Source: Pseudoxanthomonas sp. (GTDB lineage Bacteria; Pseudomonadota; Gammaproteobacteria; Xanthomonadales; Xanthomonadaceae). From it: a stretch of 64,000 bases of DNA. Below the pieces are notes generated by a model. It searched no databases and was not told where the DNA came from. It was given only the letters and a program-made list of their open reading frames with translations. The translations under genes and the position numbers were made by a program. Location: assembly GCF_035999195.1 (NCBI RefSeq), contig NZ_DASYGY010000009.1, positions 1,178,001 to 1,242,000 of the forward strand, read 5' to 3'. Shown in pieces: positions 1 through 9,081 of the stretch (position 1 is its first letter; each line of letters starts with the position of its first letter).

Positions 1-250
1 ATCCCGATACATGCGAGTTCTTGTCCAGCGCGAACGTGCCGGTCAAAGTATTGTCCGCCCGTCGCATTATCGCCAGCACAGTGCGGTCCTCCAGCGGCAC
101 CGTCGCCGCCAGATAGTCCCCACCGGGCGAAATCTTGATGCTCTCGAACTTGTCCTTGCGGATGAACCGCTGGACGTCCACCTGTGCCATGGCCAGTTGC
201 GAGCACAACGCCGAACCGACCGCCAGAGCGGCCAGAATTCCCTTGAACAT
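1..250 (-). CDS. S9-family prolyl oligopeptidase-like peptidase, N-terminal part (cut by window edge)
   Basis: Only the first 83 codons are present; the gene runs off the left edge. The start has a purine-rich ribosome site (GGAAGGAAG) directly upstream, and the product opens with a signal peptide ending near LAMA-Q, so it is exported. The mature start (VQRFIRKDKFESIKISPGG, then LAATVPLEDR) is what I recognise from the beta-propeller start of Xanthomonadaceae secreted S9 peptidases. Those cleave short peptides with a C-terminal alpha/beta-hydrolase domain, which lies outside the window. It follows rmlD by 100 bases on the same strand and is probably a separate unit. Family assignment rests on the N-terminus only. 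Confidence 0.7.
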   Translation of the reverse strand, partial: MFKGILAALAVGSALCSQLAMAQVDVQRFIRKDKFESIKISPGGDYLAATVPLEDRTVLAIMRRADNTLTGTFALDKNSHVSG

Positions 251-316
251 CTTCCTTCCCCTTTGAACCGTCCCTAATGCGGCAGACGATAACGGCAGGC
301 CCGGGACGGCGCAATC

Positions 317-337
317 AGACGCCGAGCGCAGGCGTCT
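317..337 (-). terminator. Weak hairpin downstream of rmlD
   Basis: AGACGCC and GGCGTCT form a 7-bp stem with a 7-base loop just after the rmlD stop codon. No clear U-run follows on the minus strand, so it may be only a weak or Rho-assisted end of the rml operon. Confidence 0.3.
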
Positions 338-350
338 CTTGGGGTGAATG

Positions 351-1250
351 CTATCGCGGCACCATGTAATCCAGGACGTGATCCAGCCCCGCCTGCCACC
401 CGGGCATCGGCCCGCCCAGCACGGACTCGAGCCTGGCGACTTCCATGCGGGAATACGCAGGCCGCTGCGCGCGTGTCGGGAAGTCGGCCGTCGCAATCGG
501 CGACACGCGTGGCTTGCGCGCCAACAGGCCCCGCGCGTGGGCGCCAGTGATGATGGCCTCGGCAAAGCCGTGCCACGTGGTGCCGCCGGCAGCTGTCAGG
601 TGCAGGGTGCCCCGTGCCGGCTCAGGCAACGCGAGAAGCCGCGCCGTCGTATCGGCGATCAGGTAGGCCGGTGTCGGTGTCCCCGTCTGATCTGCGACCA
701 CCCTCAGCTCATCGCGTTCGGCACCCAGCCGCAGCATGGTGCGCAGGAAGTTGTGGCCGTGCGAACCGTAGACCCATGCGGTCCGCAGGATGAGGTGGTC
801 GCCGCCGGCCTCGCGGACCGCCTGCTCGCCGGCGAGCTTGCTGGCACCGTAGACGCCCAGTGGCGCCGTCGCATCGTCTTCGCGGTAAGGACGCGAACCC
901 CGACCATCGAACACGTAGTCGGTCGAGTAGTGGACGAACGGAATGCCTCGCTCGGCACAGGTGCGTGCCAACACGCCCGGCGCCTCCGCATTGGCACGGA
1001 ACGCCGCCGCTTCGTCGTCCTCGGCCTTGTCCACCGCCGTATACGCAGCGGCGTTGACGACCGCCACGGGTGCGACACGCCGGACCAGGTCCGCGAGCGT
1101 GTCGGGGCGGTCGAAGTCCGCGACCTCGCAGCGCACGCCTTCCGGCAGCTCGCCGGATCGCGTCGTCGCCACGATGTCGCCCAGCGGCCCCAGGCTGCGC
1201 CTCAACTCATGGCCCACCTGCCCGTTCGCGCCCAGCAGCAGGATGGTCAT
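351..1250 (-). CDS. rmlD: dTDP-4-dehydrorhamnose reductase
   Basis: RmlD reduces dTDP-4-keto-L-rhamnose to dTDP-L-rhamnose with NAD(P)H, the last step of the pathway that supplies rhamnose for LPS and exopolysaccharide. The 299 residues match the family length. A Rossmann GxxGxxG lies at residues 7-13, the STDYVFDG segment at 109-116, and the catalytic Y134-xxx-K138 pair in GVYGASK. It is the last gene of the rmlBACD operon: its ATG overlaps the end of rmlC by four bases, which implies translational coupling. The four-gene order is the usual one in Xanthomonas. Cytoplasmic. Confidence 0.95.
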   Translation of the reverse strand: MTILLLGANGQVGHELRRSLGPLGDIVATTRSGELPEGVRCEVADFDRPDTLADLVRRVAPVAVVNAAAYTAVDKAEDDEAAAFRANAEAPGVLARTCAERGIPFVHYSTDYVFDGRGSRPYREDDATAPLGVYGASKLAGEQAVREAGGDHLILRTAWVYGSHGHNFLRTMLRLGAERDELRVVADQTGTPTPAYLIADTTARLLALPEPARGTLHLTAAGGTTWHGFAEAIITGAHARGLLARKPRVSPIATADFPTRAQRPAYSRMEVARLESVLGGPMPGWQAGLDHVLDYMVPR

Positions 1251-1807
1251 GGCGCGGCGAACGTGGGCAGTCGCTCCGGCGGGATGTCGGCAAGCAACGG
1301 GGCGGCCTCATCCTTCGCAGACAACTGAGGCTCGCTGATCGGCCAGTCGACGCCGATCGCAGGGTCGTCCCAGCGCACCCCCGCATCCGCCACCCTGTCG
1401 TACACGGCCGTGCACAGGTAGCTGAAAACGGCGCGTTCGGACACGACGGCAAAGCCATGCGCGAAGCCTTCCGGGATCCAGAACTGGCGCTTGTTCTCGG
1501 CGCTCAGCATCACCGCTTCCCACTGCCCGAACGTTGGCGAACCACGACGGATATCGACCGCCACGTCGTAGACCTCGCCTTCCAGCACGCTGACCAGCTT
1601 GCCCTGCGGATTCGGCCACTGGTAGTGCAGCCCGCGCAGCACGCCGCGGGACGACGACGATACGTTGCTCTGGACGAACGTGGTCGGCAGTCCACGCTCG
1701 CCGAAACGTTCGGCATTCCAGGTTTCGAAGAAGAAGCCGCGCTCGTCGCCGAACACCGCGGGCTCGATGACGACGCAGCCCGGCAGACCGGTTTCAACCA
1801 CCTTCAT
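1247..1807 (-). CDS. rmlC: dTDP-4-dehydrorhamnose 3,5-epimerase
   Basis: RmlC inverts C3 and C5 of dTDP-4-keto-6-deoxyglucose, giving dTDP-4-keto-L-rhamnose for RmlD. The 186-residue protein is a single cupin domain of normal length. RGLHYQ carries the conserved catalytic histidine (His61), Lys70 lies in the substrate pocket segment, and FAHGF and YLCTAVYD are family signatures. It overlaps rmlA by four bases at its start and rmlD by four at its end, so the three genes are tightly coupled. Confidence 0.95.
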   Translation of the reverse strand: MKVVETGLPGCVVIEPAVFGDERGFFFETWNAERFGERGLPTTFVQSNVSSSSRGVLRGLHYQWPNPQGKLVSVLEGEVYDVAVDIRRGSPTFGQWEAVMLSAENKRQFWIPEGFAHGFAVVSERAVFSYLCTAVYDRVADAGVRWDDPAIGVDWPISEPQLSAKDEAAPLLADIPPERLPTFAAP

Positions 1808-2691
1808 CGCACCACACCCCGTGCGACCAGGGACAGCAGATATTGGCCGTATCCATTCTTGGCCAGCGGAGCCGCCAGCTTCTCCACCTGGGCCGCATCG
1901 ATCCAGCCATTGCCGAAGGCGATCTCCTCGGGGCAGCAGACCCGCAGGCCCTGCCGCGCCTCGATGGTTTCGATGAAATTCGAGGCTTCAAGCAGCGACT
2001 GATGCGTACCCGTATCGAGCCAGGCATGGCCGCGGCCCAGCGGCTGGAGATGCAGATTGCCGGCTTCGAGGTAAAGCCGGTTGAGATCGGTGATCTCCAG
2101 CTCACCGCGAGGCGAAGGCTTCAACGAAGCTGCATAGTCGCTCGCCTGCCCATCATAGAAGTAGAGCCCGGTAACAGCGTAATTCGAGCGCGGCGCGACC
2201 GGCTTCTCCTCAATGCCGATGACACGTCCGTCCTTGTCGAACTCGGCAACGCCGTATCGCTCCGGATCGTTCACCCAATAGCCGAATACAGTCGCGCCGT
2301 CATTCCGCGCGTCCGCCTGCCTCAGCATCTCGGTGAAACCATGTCCGTAGAAGATGTTGTCGCCGAGCACGAGGCAGCTCGGCTTTCCGGCAACGAAATC
2401 ACGACCAATCAGGTACGCCTGTGCCAGACCATCCGGACTCGGCTGCACCGCATACTGGATGTCCATCCCCCACTGAGATCCGTCGCCCAACAGCGCCTTG
2501 AAAAGCGCTTGCTCGTGCGGCGTGTTGATCACCAGCACCTCACGGATACCCGCCAGCATCAGCACGCTGAGCGGGTAGTAGATCATCGGCTTGTCGTAGA
2601 CAGGCAACAACTGCTTGCTGATGGCCTGCGTCAGCGGGTACAGGCGGGTGCCGGAGCCGCCGGCGAGAATGATGCCCTTGCGTGTCGTCAT
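1804..2691 (-). CDS. rmlA: Glucose-1-phosphate thymidylyltransferase
   Basis: RmlA couples dTTP to glucose-1-phosphate, the first and feedback-controlled step to dTDP-rhamnose. The nucleotide-binding LAGGSGTRLYPLT stands at residues 9-21 and the metal-site LGDNIFYG near 110. I start at the ATG of MTTRKGII (295 aa, the normal length); an upstream ATG at 2745 would add 18 unconserved residues and intrude into rmlB. It lies 13 bases after rmlB and overlaps rmlC by four bases. Confidence 0.95.
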   Translation of the reverse strand: MTTRKGIILAGGSGTRLYPLTQAISKQLLPVYDKPMIYYPLSVLMLAGIREVLVINTPHEQALFKALLGDGSQWGMDIQYAVQPSPDGLAQAYLIGRDFVAGKPSCLVLGDNIFYGHGFTEMLRQADARNDGATVFGYWVNDPERYGVAEFDKDGRVIGIEEKPVAPRSNYAVTGLYFYDGQASDYAASLKPSPRGELEITDLNRLYLEAGNLHLQPLGRGHAWLDTGTHQSLLEASNFIETIEARQGLRVCCPEEIAFGNGWIDAAQVEKLAAPLAKNGYGQYLLSLVARGVVR

Positions 2692-2704
2692 GCCTTCTGC
2701 CCCC

Positions 2705-3760
2705 TTACGCCGCCGTACCGATGCGCTCGAGCCGGTAACTGCCATCCAGCACGCGCTTCACCCACGCCTGGTTGGAGAGATACCAGTCGACGGTTTCCTC
2801 GATGCCCTGCTCGAAGGTGTATTCGGGTTCCCAGCCGAGTTCCTCGCGCAACTTGGACGCGTCGATCGCATAACGGCGATCATGCCCGGGCCGGTCGGCA
2901 ACGAAGGTGATCTGGCTGCTCCGTGGTTTGCCATCGGTACGCGGTACGCGCGCGTCGAGCAGTGCGCAGATGGTATGGACCACCTCGATGTTCTGCTTTT
3001 CTGCATTGCCACCGACGTTGTACGTCTCGCCGGCTCTGCCCTTCTCCAGCACTCGACGGATCGCACTGCAGTGATCACCCACGAACAGCCAGTCGCGCAC
3101 GTTCCTGCCGTCGCCGTAGACGGGCAGCGGCTCGCCGGCCAAGGCTCGCGCGATGATCAGCGGGATCAGTTTCTCGGGGAAATGATACGGTCCGTAGTTG
3201 TTGGAGCAGTTGGTCGTGAGCACCGGCAGGCCGTAGGTGTGATGGAAGGCGCGGACCAGGTGGTCTGACGCGGCCTTGGATGCCGAATAAGGAGAATTGG
3301 GCGCGTACGGCGTCGTTTCCGTGAACTTGCCGGTATCGCCCAGCGAGCCGTAGACCTCGTCCGTGGACACGTGCAGGAAGCGGAACTGCTCTCGGCGCTC
3401 GCCGTCCAATACCTTCCAGTAGTCGCGGGTCGCCTCCAGCAGGCCGAGCGTGCCCACCACGTTCGTCTGGATGAAGGCGCCTGGGCCGTCAATCGAACGA
3501 TCGACATGGCTCTCAGCGGCGAAGTTCACTACCGCATCGGGCCGGTGCTCGGCGAGCAGCTTCGCGACCAGATCGCGGTCGCCGATGTCGCCCTGAACGA
3601 ACACGTGCAACGGGCTGTCCTGCACCGACGCGAGCGTATCCAGATTACCTGCGTAGGTCAGCGCATCCAGGTTGACGACCTTGACGCCCTGGGCAACCGC
3701 GCGCAGGACGAAGTTTCCGCCAATAAATCCCGCGCCACCGGTAACAAGCCACGTCGGCAT
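2705..3760 (-). CDS. rmlB: dTDP-glucose 4,6-dehydratase
   Basis: RmlB oxidises C4 and removes water across C5/C6 of dTDP-glucose using a bound NAD. It is the second enzyme of the pathway and here the first gene of the operon. The 351-residue short-chain dehydrogenase fold shows GGAGFIGG at residues 7-14, STDEVYGS, the catalytic SPYSASK tyrosine/lysine pair, and NNYGPYHFPEKLIP for sugar-nucleotide binding. It begins 63 bases after ssb on the same strand, so ssb and rml could be transcribed together. Confidence 0.95.
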   Translation of the reverse strand: MPTWLVTGGAGFIGGNFVLRAVAQGVKVVNLDALTYAGNLDTLASVQDSPLHVFVQGDIGDRDLVAKLLAEHRPDAVVNFAAESHVDRSIDGPGAFIQTNVVGTLGLLEATRDYWKVLDGERREQFRFLHVSTDEVYGSLGDTGKFTETTPYAPNSPYSASKAASDHLVRAFHHTYGLPVLTTNCSNNYGPYHFPEKLIPLIIARALAGEPLPVYGDGRNVRDWLFVGDHCSAIRRVLEKGRAGETYNVGGNAEKQNIEVVHTICALLDARVPRTDGKPRSSQITFVADRPGHDRRYAIDASKLREELGWEPEYTFEQGIEETVDWYLSNQAWVKRVLDGSYRLERIGTAA

Positions 3761-3823
3761 GTACTGCTCCTTGAAATCAGATGGAAGTGCTGTCGCGAAT
3801 GCGTCGATGAGGCATCGCGTCGC

Positions 3824-4324
3824 TCAGAACGGAATATCGTCATCCGCGAAATCATCCATCGGCGCCGGCTGCGACGCCGGTGCCGGCGCGGAACGACGCT
3901 GGCCACCGCCGCCCTGGTTGCCGTAGTCCTGGCGAGAGGCACGGGCCGGACGGTCGCCTCCCATGCCGCCACCACCACCGCTGCCTTCGCCGCGGCCGCC
4001 GAGCATCTGCATCTCGTCGGCGATGATGTCGGTGGAATACTTCTCCTGCCCGTCCTGGCCGGTGTACTTGTCGTAGCGGATCGAGCCTTCGACGTACACC
4101 GAGCTGCCCTTGCGCAGGTACTCGCCGGCGATCTCGCCGAGCTTGCCGAAGAACACCACGCGGTGCCATTCGGTGCGCTCCTGCTGGTTGCCGTCCTTGT
4201 CCTTGCGCACGCTGGTGGTGGCCAGGCTGATCCGGGTGATCGCCATGCCGCCCTGGGTATAGCGGGTTTCGGGGTCGTTGCCGAGGTTGCCGACCAGGAT
4301 GACTTTGTTGATGCCGCGGGCCAT
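3824..4324 (-). CDS. ssb: Single-stranded DNA-binding protein
   Basis: SSB coats single-stranded DNA and recruits replication and repair enzymes. The OB fold occupies about residues 1-110 (MARGINKVILVGNLGNDPE start, then WHRVVFFGKLGEIA). A glycine/arginine/proline-rich linker follows, and the conserved acidic tip DDFADDDIPF ends the 166-residue protein. The run of glycines after residue 112 is normal for this linker. It is divergent from ispB across a 154-base gap. Confidence 0.97.
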   Translation of the reverse strand: MARGINKVILVGNLGNDPETRYTQGGMAITRISLATTSVRKDKDGNQQERTEWHRVVFFGKLGEIAGEYLRKGSSVYVEGSIRYDKYTGQDGQEKYSTDIIADEMQMLGGRGEGSGGGGGMGGDRPARASRQDYGNQGGGGQRRSAPAPASQPAPMDDFADDDIPF

Positions 4325-4446
4325 ATCGATATCCGTTCAGGGATGCCCGCCAAGCGCGGGCAAAGACCAGTGGAGTATACCCGCCCGGCTCTCCGCCGTC
4401 GGCCGCCACCGCGCGTGCGCGTAGGAATTCGCCACCATGTAACGCT

Positions 4447-4452
4447 TATAAT
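4447..4452 (+). promoter_or_regulatory. -10 element of the ispB promoter
   Basis: A perfect TATAAT lies 27 bases before the ispB ATG in the ssb-ispB divergent gap. No good -35 hexamer sits at 17 bases upstream (GGAATT there), so I call only the -10. Confidence 0.55.
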
Positions 4453-4478
4453 TCAGCGACTTCCCGAATCATTCCCCC

Positions 4479-5477
4479 ATGCCTGTCGTCGATCCCCCCC
4501 GCTCCGCCCTGGCCCTGCCCGCCGTCCAGTCGCTGGCCCAGGCCGACATGGCCGCCGTCGACGCCCTGATCCGGGCCCGGCTGGCCTCGGACGTGGTGCT
4601 GATCAACCAGATCGCCGACCACATCATCTCCGCGGGGGGCAAGCGCCTGCGACCCATGCTGGTGGTGCTGGCCGGCCAGGCCTGCGGCCCGACGACGCCT
4701 GGCCACCATCAACTGGCGGCGATCATCGAGTTCATCCACACCTCCACCCTGCTCCACGACGACGTGGTGGACGAATCCGACCTGCGCCGCGGCCGCAGCA
4801 CGGCCAATGCGCTGTGGGGCAACGCGCCCAGCGTGCTGGTCGGCGACTTCCTGTATTCGCGCAGCTTCCAGTTGATGGTGGAACTGGACCGCATGGACGT
4901 GATGCGCCTGCTGGCCGACACCACCAACCGCATCGCCGAGGGCGAAGTACTGCAACTGCTGCACGTCCACAATCCCGATACCGACGAAGCCGCCTACCTG
5001 CGCGTGATCGAGCGCAAGACGGCGGTGCTGTTCGCCGCCGGTACGCAGTTGGGTGTGATGGCCTCCGGCGCGGACGCGGATACGCAGCGCAGGCTCTACG
5101 ACTACGGCATGGCATTGGGCTACGCCTTCCAGATCGCCGATGACGTGCTCGACTACACGGCGGACGCCGAGGCGCTGGGCAAGAACCTGGGCGACGACCT
5201 GGCCGAAGGCAAGGCCACGTTGCCGCTGATCCACGCGATCCGTCATTCCGATGCGGCCATCGCGGATCGCCTGCGCACCATCGTGCAGGAAGGCGATGCC
5301 GCCGCGATGCCCGAGGTACTGGCGGCGATCCGCGCGACCGGCGGGCTGGAGTACAGCCGCGAACGCGCGCATCACTACGCCACGCTGGCCGAACAGGCCC
5401 TCGATGGCCTGCCCGACTCCGATGCGCTGGCCGCCCTGCGCGGCCTGGCGCGCTACGCGTTGGAGCGCGGGCACTGA
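4479..5477 (+). CDS. ispB: Octaprenyl-type polyprenyl diphosphate synthase
   Basis: This trans-prenyltransferase lengthens farnesyl diphosphate with isopentenyl diphosphate to make the ubiquinone side chain. It has 332 residues, the usual length. The first aspartate-rich motif is LLHDDVVDESD and the second QIADDVLDYTAD; GGKRLRPML is the conserved substrate lysine/arginine segment. It is monocistronic with its own TATAAT and is convergent with the next gene. Chain length (C40) is inferred from family membership. Confidence 0.93.
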   Translation: MPVVDPPRSALALPAVQSLAQADMAAVDALIRARLASDVVLINQIADHIISAGGKRLRPMLVVLAGQACGPTTPGHHQLAAIIEFIHTSTLLHDDVVDESDLRRGRSTANALWGNAPSVLVGDFLYSRSFQLMVELDRMDVMRLLADTTNRIAEGEVLQLLHVHNPDTDEAAYLRVIERKTAVLFAAGTQLGVMASGADADTQRRLYDYGMALGYAFQIADDVLDYTADAEALGKNLGDDLAEGKATLPLIHAIRHSDAAIADRLRTIVQEGDAAAMPEVLAAIRATGGLEYSRERAHHYATLAEQALDGLPDSDALAALRGLARYALERGH

Positions 5478-5490
5478 CCCGCGTGAGACA

Positions 5491-6273
5491 TCACTTGGCG
5501 AACACGTCGCCGAAGAAGTCCGCCATCATCCGGTAGGCACGCTTGGCCGAGCGTTCGTGGTAGAAGCATCCGGGCGGACTCTGCGCGTCGGACTCGGCGA
5601 AGCAGTGCGCCGCGCCACTGAAGTTCACGAACTGCCAGTCGGCGCCGGCCTTGCGCATCTCGTCCTGGAACGCGGTGATCTCGGCCGCCGAGACGTACGC
5701 ATCGTCTCCCCCGTTGAGCACCAGCACCGGCGTCTTCACCGCGCTCGCCGCGGGCAGGTCGGTCGCCAATCCCCCGTGCAGGCTGACCACACCGGCCAGT
5801 GCATCGCCGGCGCGGACCAGTTCCAGCACCGTGCTGCCGCCGAAGCAGTAGCCGAAGGCGCCGATGCGATTCACGTCGACCAGCGTGGTGGGCTGCTGCT
5901 TCAGCACCGCGACCGCTTTCTGCACGCGCGCACGCAGCGTCGGGCGATCCGCGCGCATCGCGGTGGCCACCGGGCCCGCCTCGGCATCCGTCTTCGGGCG
6001 GATGCCCTTGCCATAGACGTCGGCGACCAGCACCACGTAGTCGTCACCGGCAACCTGGCGCGCCTTGTCGATCGCGGATGGGTTCACGCCCTTCCAGTTG
6101 GGCACCATCACCAGGCCGGGGCGTGGATGTTTCACGGCGTCTTCGTAGACGAGAACGCCGGCGAACGTGTCGGCGCCGATCTTCCATTCCACGGGCTTGG
6201 CGACCGGTGCGGCCTGCAGGGCCGGCGACCAGAGAACCGCGAACACAGCAGACAGCAGCAGGCGATAGCGCAT
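5491..6273 (-). CDS. Secreted dienelactone-hydrolase-family protein
   Basis: An alpha/beta hydrolase of the dienelactone hydrolase family, 260 residues. The chosen ATG gives a clean signal peptide (MRYRLLLSAVF..ALQA), so it is periplasmic; an ATG at 6333 would place 20 charged residues in front of it. The nucleophile is the cysteine of GYCFGG, with Asp in LNGGDDAY and His in GAAHCF, the family's Cys-Asp-His triad. It starts 68 bases after murD2 on the same strand and may be transcribed with it, but nothing links it to cell-wall chemistry. The natural substrate is unknown. Confidence 0.85.
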   Translation of the reverse strand: MRYRLLLSAVFAVLWSPALQAAPVAKPVEWKIGADTFAGVLVYEDAVKHPRPGLVMVPNWKGVNPSAIDKARQVAGDDYVVLVADVYGKGIRPKTDAEAGPVATAMRADRPTLRARVQKAVAVLKQQPTTLVDVNRIGAFGYCFGGSTVLELVRAGDALAGVVSLHGGLATDLPAASAVKTPVLVLNGGDDAYVSAAEITAFQDEMRKAGADWQFVNFSGAAHCFAESDAQSPPGCFYHERSAKRAYRMMADFFGDVFAK

Positions 6274-6341
6274 GGCGGGTTCCTCGTGGGGGGGACGGAC
6301 CAGTCTACGCCGGCCTTCCACGAATGGATTCACGCGTGCGC

Positions 6342-7745
6342 TCAGGCGATGCCGAGGCCGGGGATCGCGGTGATCGCGTCCGCATCGAAGCCGGCCAGCT
6401 CCGCGAAATGCCGGCCCCGTGCCACGTAGTCCTTGTACTGGCCGAAGCTGGGTGCGCCAGGCGACAGCAGCACCACGCCCTCCTCTCCCAGCGCGGTCCG
6501 CGCGGCGGCGACCGCTTCCGGCAACGTGTCGGCGGCGATCAGCGTGAAACCGGCCTCCTGCGCCACGGGCGCGAGCAGGGCATGGATACGCGGACCGTTG
6601 GCCCCCATCGTGACGATCGCGGCAGGCGCACCGTCGCGCATGTGGGCGGCGAAATCGGACCAGTCCACGCCACGATCATGGCCGCCGACCAGCAGGGCGA
6701 TGCGCCGGCCCGCAAAACAGTCCAGCGCGGCCAGCGTCGCATGCGGGGTGGTGCTGATCGAGTCGTTGACCCAGGTGATGCCGTCGCGTGTACCCATCGC
6801 CTGCAGCCGGTTCGGCAGCGGGCGGAACGATGCCGCATGCGCGGCCAGCGGCAACGCGTCCATGCCGGCCGCTTCCAACGCGGTCAGGACCGCGCACAGG
6901 TTGCTGCGGTTATGGCGACCCGGCAGTGGCAGCGGCCGGGTCGCCATGACGAACACGTCGCCGCGATACAGGTCGTCCTCGCGCAGGTGCCAGCCATCGG
7001 CGCGATTGAACCAGCGGACATCGCTGCCCGGCAGTGACAGGGCCGCAAGACGCGGATCCGCCGCATTCAGCACGGCAACGCGCGGATGCGCCCCGGTGAC
7101 GAGCTTCAGCTTGTCCTCGATGTAGCGCGCTTCGCTGCCGTGCCAGTCCAGATGCTCGGGGAACAGGTTCAGCACCACCGCCACATCCGGATGTGCGCCG
7201 CTGGCCGCGACATCGCCGGTCTGGTAGCTCGACAATTCTATGGCCCACGCCTCCGGTGCCGGCTGCGGATCCAGCACCTCCAGCAGCGGCACGCCGATGT
7301 TGCCCACCAGCGCGGTGCGCCGACCCGAGGCGCGCAACAGATGCGCCAGCAGCGACGTCGTCGTGCTCTTGCCCTTGGTGCCCGTGACGCAGAACGCGTG
7401 CGGGACGATGCCATCGGCGCCCGCATGCTCGGCGAACCACAGGCCGGTGCCGCCAATGAAGCGCGTGCCCGCCGCCGCGGCCGACTGCGCGGCGGGTGCG
7501 TTGGGACTGATGCCCGGCGACTTGACGACGACCTCGAAGGCCGACAGCCCCTCAGCCGTGGGCTGCGTCTCGATGGCAAGATGCGCGTCGCCGAGCGCGG
7601 CGGCATCCACCGCCTCCGCGTCGCTGCAGAACAGCGTCAGCGGCAGCGCCGGCAGGCGGGAACGGATCGCACGGTGCGCGGCGCGGCCCTCCCGGCCCCA
7701 GCCCCACAGCGCGACCCGCCTGCCCTCAAGCTGCGAAATTCGCAC
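6342..7745 (-). CDS. murD2: UDP-MurNAc-L-alanine--L-glutamate ligase (MurD2)
   Basis: A Mur ligase. In Xanthomonas oryzae MurD2 adds L-glutamate, not D-glutamate, to UDP-MurNAc-L-Ala, and MurL then epimerises it. I infer the same here because murL lies directly upstream. The ATP loop GTKGKST is at residues 122-128; EHLDWHGS, LPGRHNRSN and WVNDSISTTPHAT are Mur ligase signatures. I use GTG at 7745, which gives MRISQLEGRRVALWG and 467 residues; no ATG fits, and this start overlaps the end of murL by 20 bases. It could be mistaken for an ordinary MurD on homology alone. Confidence 0.88.
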   Translation of the reverse strand: MRISQLEGRRVALWGWGREGRAAHRAIRSRLPALPLTLFCSDAEAVDAAALGDAHLAIETQPTAEGLSAFEVVVKSPGISPNAPAAQSAAAAGTRFIGGTGLWFAEHAGADGIVPHAFCVTGTKGKSTTTSLLAHLLRASGRRTALVGNIGVPLLEVLDPQPAPEAWAIELSSYQTGDVAASGAHPDVAVVLNLFPEHLDWHGSEARYIEDKLKLVTGAHPRVAVLNAADPRLAALSLPGSDVRWFNRADGWHLREDDLYRGDVFVMATRPLPLPGRHNRSNLCAVLTALEAAGMDALPLAAHAASFRPLPNRLQAMGTRDGITWVNDSISTTPHATLAALDCFAGRRIALLVGGHDRGVDWSDFAAHMRDGAPAAIVTMGANGPRIHALLAPVAQEAGFTLIAADTLPEAVAAARTALGEEGVVLLSPGAPSFGQYKDYVARGRHFAELAGFDADAITAIPGLGIA

Positions 7746-9081
7746 GCAGGCGCTCCCACAGCGCGGCAGGGATGCGGTGCTCGCCGCCGATCTCGAGCAG
7801 GGGCGCCACCGCCAGTTGGGCGGCATCGAGCTGCGGGCGGATCTCGCGGTTGAAGCGCGCGACGATGGCGTCCTCGCGCCATTCCGGCCGATCGCCGAGC
7901 GTCGCCATCGCCGCGCGCGACTCCTGGCCTTCGCCGACGCACTCGAACGGCTTGTGGTCCTGGTACTCGAGCAGCGCGTCGAAGCCACCCGCCTGGTTCA
8001 CGTCATCCAGCAGGTTGCGGCCGAAGATGCCGACCAGTCGTGGCTTCGGCATGAACGGCGCCAGCGCGAGGAATACGAAGTGGCACTTCGGGCACACGCC
8101 GCACCAGCGGTTGGTCGGGCGCTCGCCCAGGAGGTGGAAGTTGCGGTTGCAGCTGGAGAAATGGGCGTCGTAATGGTCGGTACGCGCGAACTGCCGCGCC
8201 ACGGCCAGCTCCGACAGCGGGCGCAGCAACGAGTAGTAGTGCAGGTCGGCGGCGACGTGCGACTGCACGTACTCGCCGAACGCCTGCTCGAAGGCCCAGC
8301 CCTTCGACCACTGGTGGTTCACCTCGCCGGTGCCGGGGATCATGCTGCCGTAGCTGGCCGAACGCTCGTTCGAGAACACCACCTGGTCCACGCCGTGCAG
8401 CAGCGCGGCCAGCACCATGATCGCCGAGTTGATCGCGGTGACCGGGATATGGCCGTTCCACGCACCCTGGCGGTTGTACTCGAACAGCTCCGGCGCCAGC
8501 GCGCGACCGATGTTGAGCGTGGGCAGGCCGGTGCGTGCGGCACAGGCCGCGATCAGCTGAGAGCCGCCGATCCAGGTGACCGTCTGGTCGATGCCGGCGC
8601 CACGCAGGGCTTCGATGCTGACCAGCGAATCCTTGCCGCCGCCGATGGCGACCAGCGCATGTTCCTGCAGGCCCGCGGCAGGTGCCGCAGCCTGCGCCGG
8701 CGCACCTACCGGGAACCGCACGCGGCCATGCAGGCTCAGGCCGTTGCGATAGGCGAACTCGCCCAGCCCATGCACGTAGACCTGTTCCATCAGCACGGCG
8801 GTGGCCGCGTCGATCGCGTAGCCGTCGATGCGGATCTCGTTCGGCACCGCCGCCTTGTAGTAACTGACGCCGGTGATCAGGTGCAGCAGCCGCACGGCGT
8901 GCTCGACGGCCTGCGCGCGGGTGGCGTCCAGCGCGAACGGTGCGCCCGGGATGGTCACGGTTTCGGTCAGCTCCGGACCGTCGTCGAAGGCGTACACCAA
9001 CCGCGCGACACCCGTCTCCGCCTCGAAGGAACAACGGACGAAGCGGAAGGTGCGGATGCTGGATTTGTCGAAAGTCGTCAT
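7726..9081 (-). CDS. murL: UDP-MurNAc-L-Ala-L-Glu epimerase (MurL)
   Basis: MurL uses ATP and Mg2+ to invert the terminal L-Glu of UDP-MurNAc-L-Ala-L-Glu, giving the D-Glu needed for peptidoglycan without a free D-glutamate pool (shown in Xanthomonas oryzae). The 451-residue protein has a PP-loop-like GGGKDS at residues 147-152 and a cysteine cluster CGVCPKC (Cys327, 330, 333) that may bind metal. IGGSQ, FSNERSASYG and HFSSCNRNFH look like further conserved segments. Its ATG overlaps the stop of the upstream membrane gene by four bases, and its end overlaps murD2 by 20. Confidence 0.9.
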   Translation of the reverse strand: MTTFDKSSIRTFRFVRCSFEAETGVARLVYAFDDGPELTETVTIPGAPFALDATRAQAVEHAVRLLHLITGVSYYKAAVPNEIRIDGYAIDAATAVLMEQVYVHGLGEFAYRNGLSLHGRVRFPVGAPAQAAAPAAGLQEHALVAIGGGKDSLVSIEALRGAGIDQTVTWIGGSQLIAACAARTGLPTLNIGRALAPELFEYNRQGAWNGHIPVTAINSAIMVLAALLHGVDQVVFSNERSASYGSMIPGTGEVNHQWSKGWAFEQAFGEYVQSHVAADLHYYSLLRPLSELAVARQFARTDHYDAHFSSCNRNFHLLGERPTNRWCGVCPKCHFVFLALAPFMPKPRLVGIFGRNLLDDVNQAGGFDALLEYQDHKPFECVGEGQESRAAMATLGDRPEWREDAIVARFNREIRPQLDAAQLAVAPLLEIGGEHRIPAALWERLRANFAA

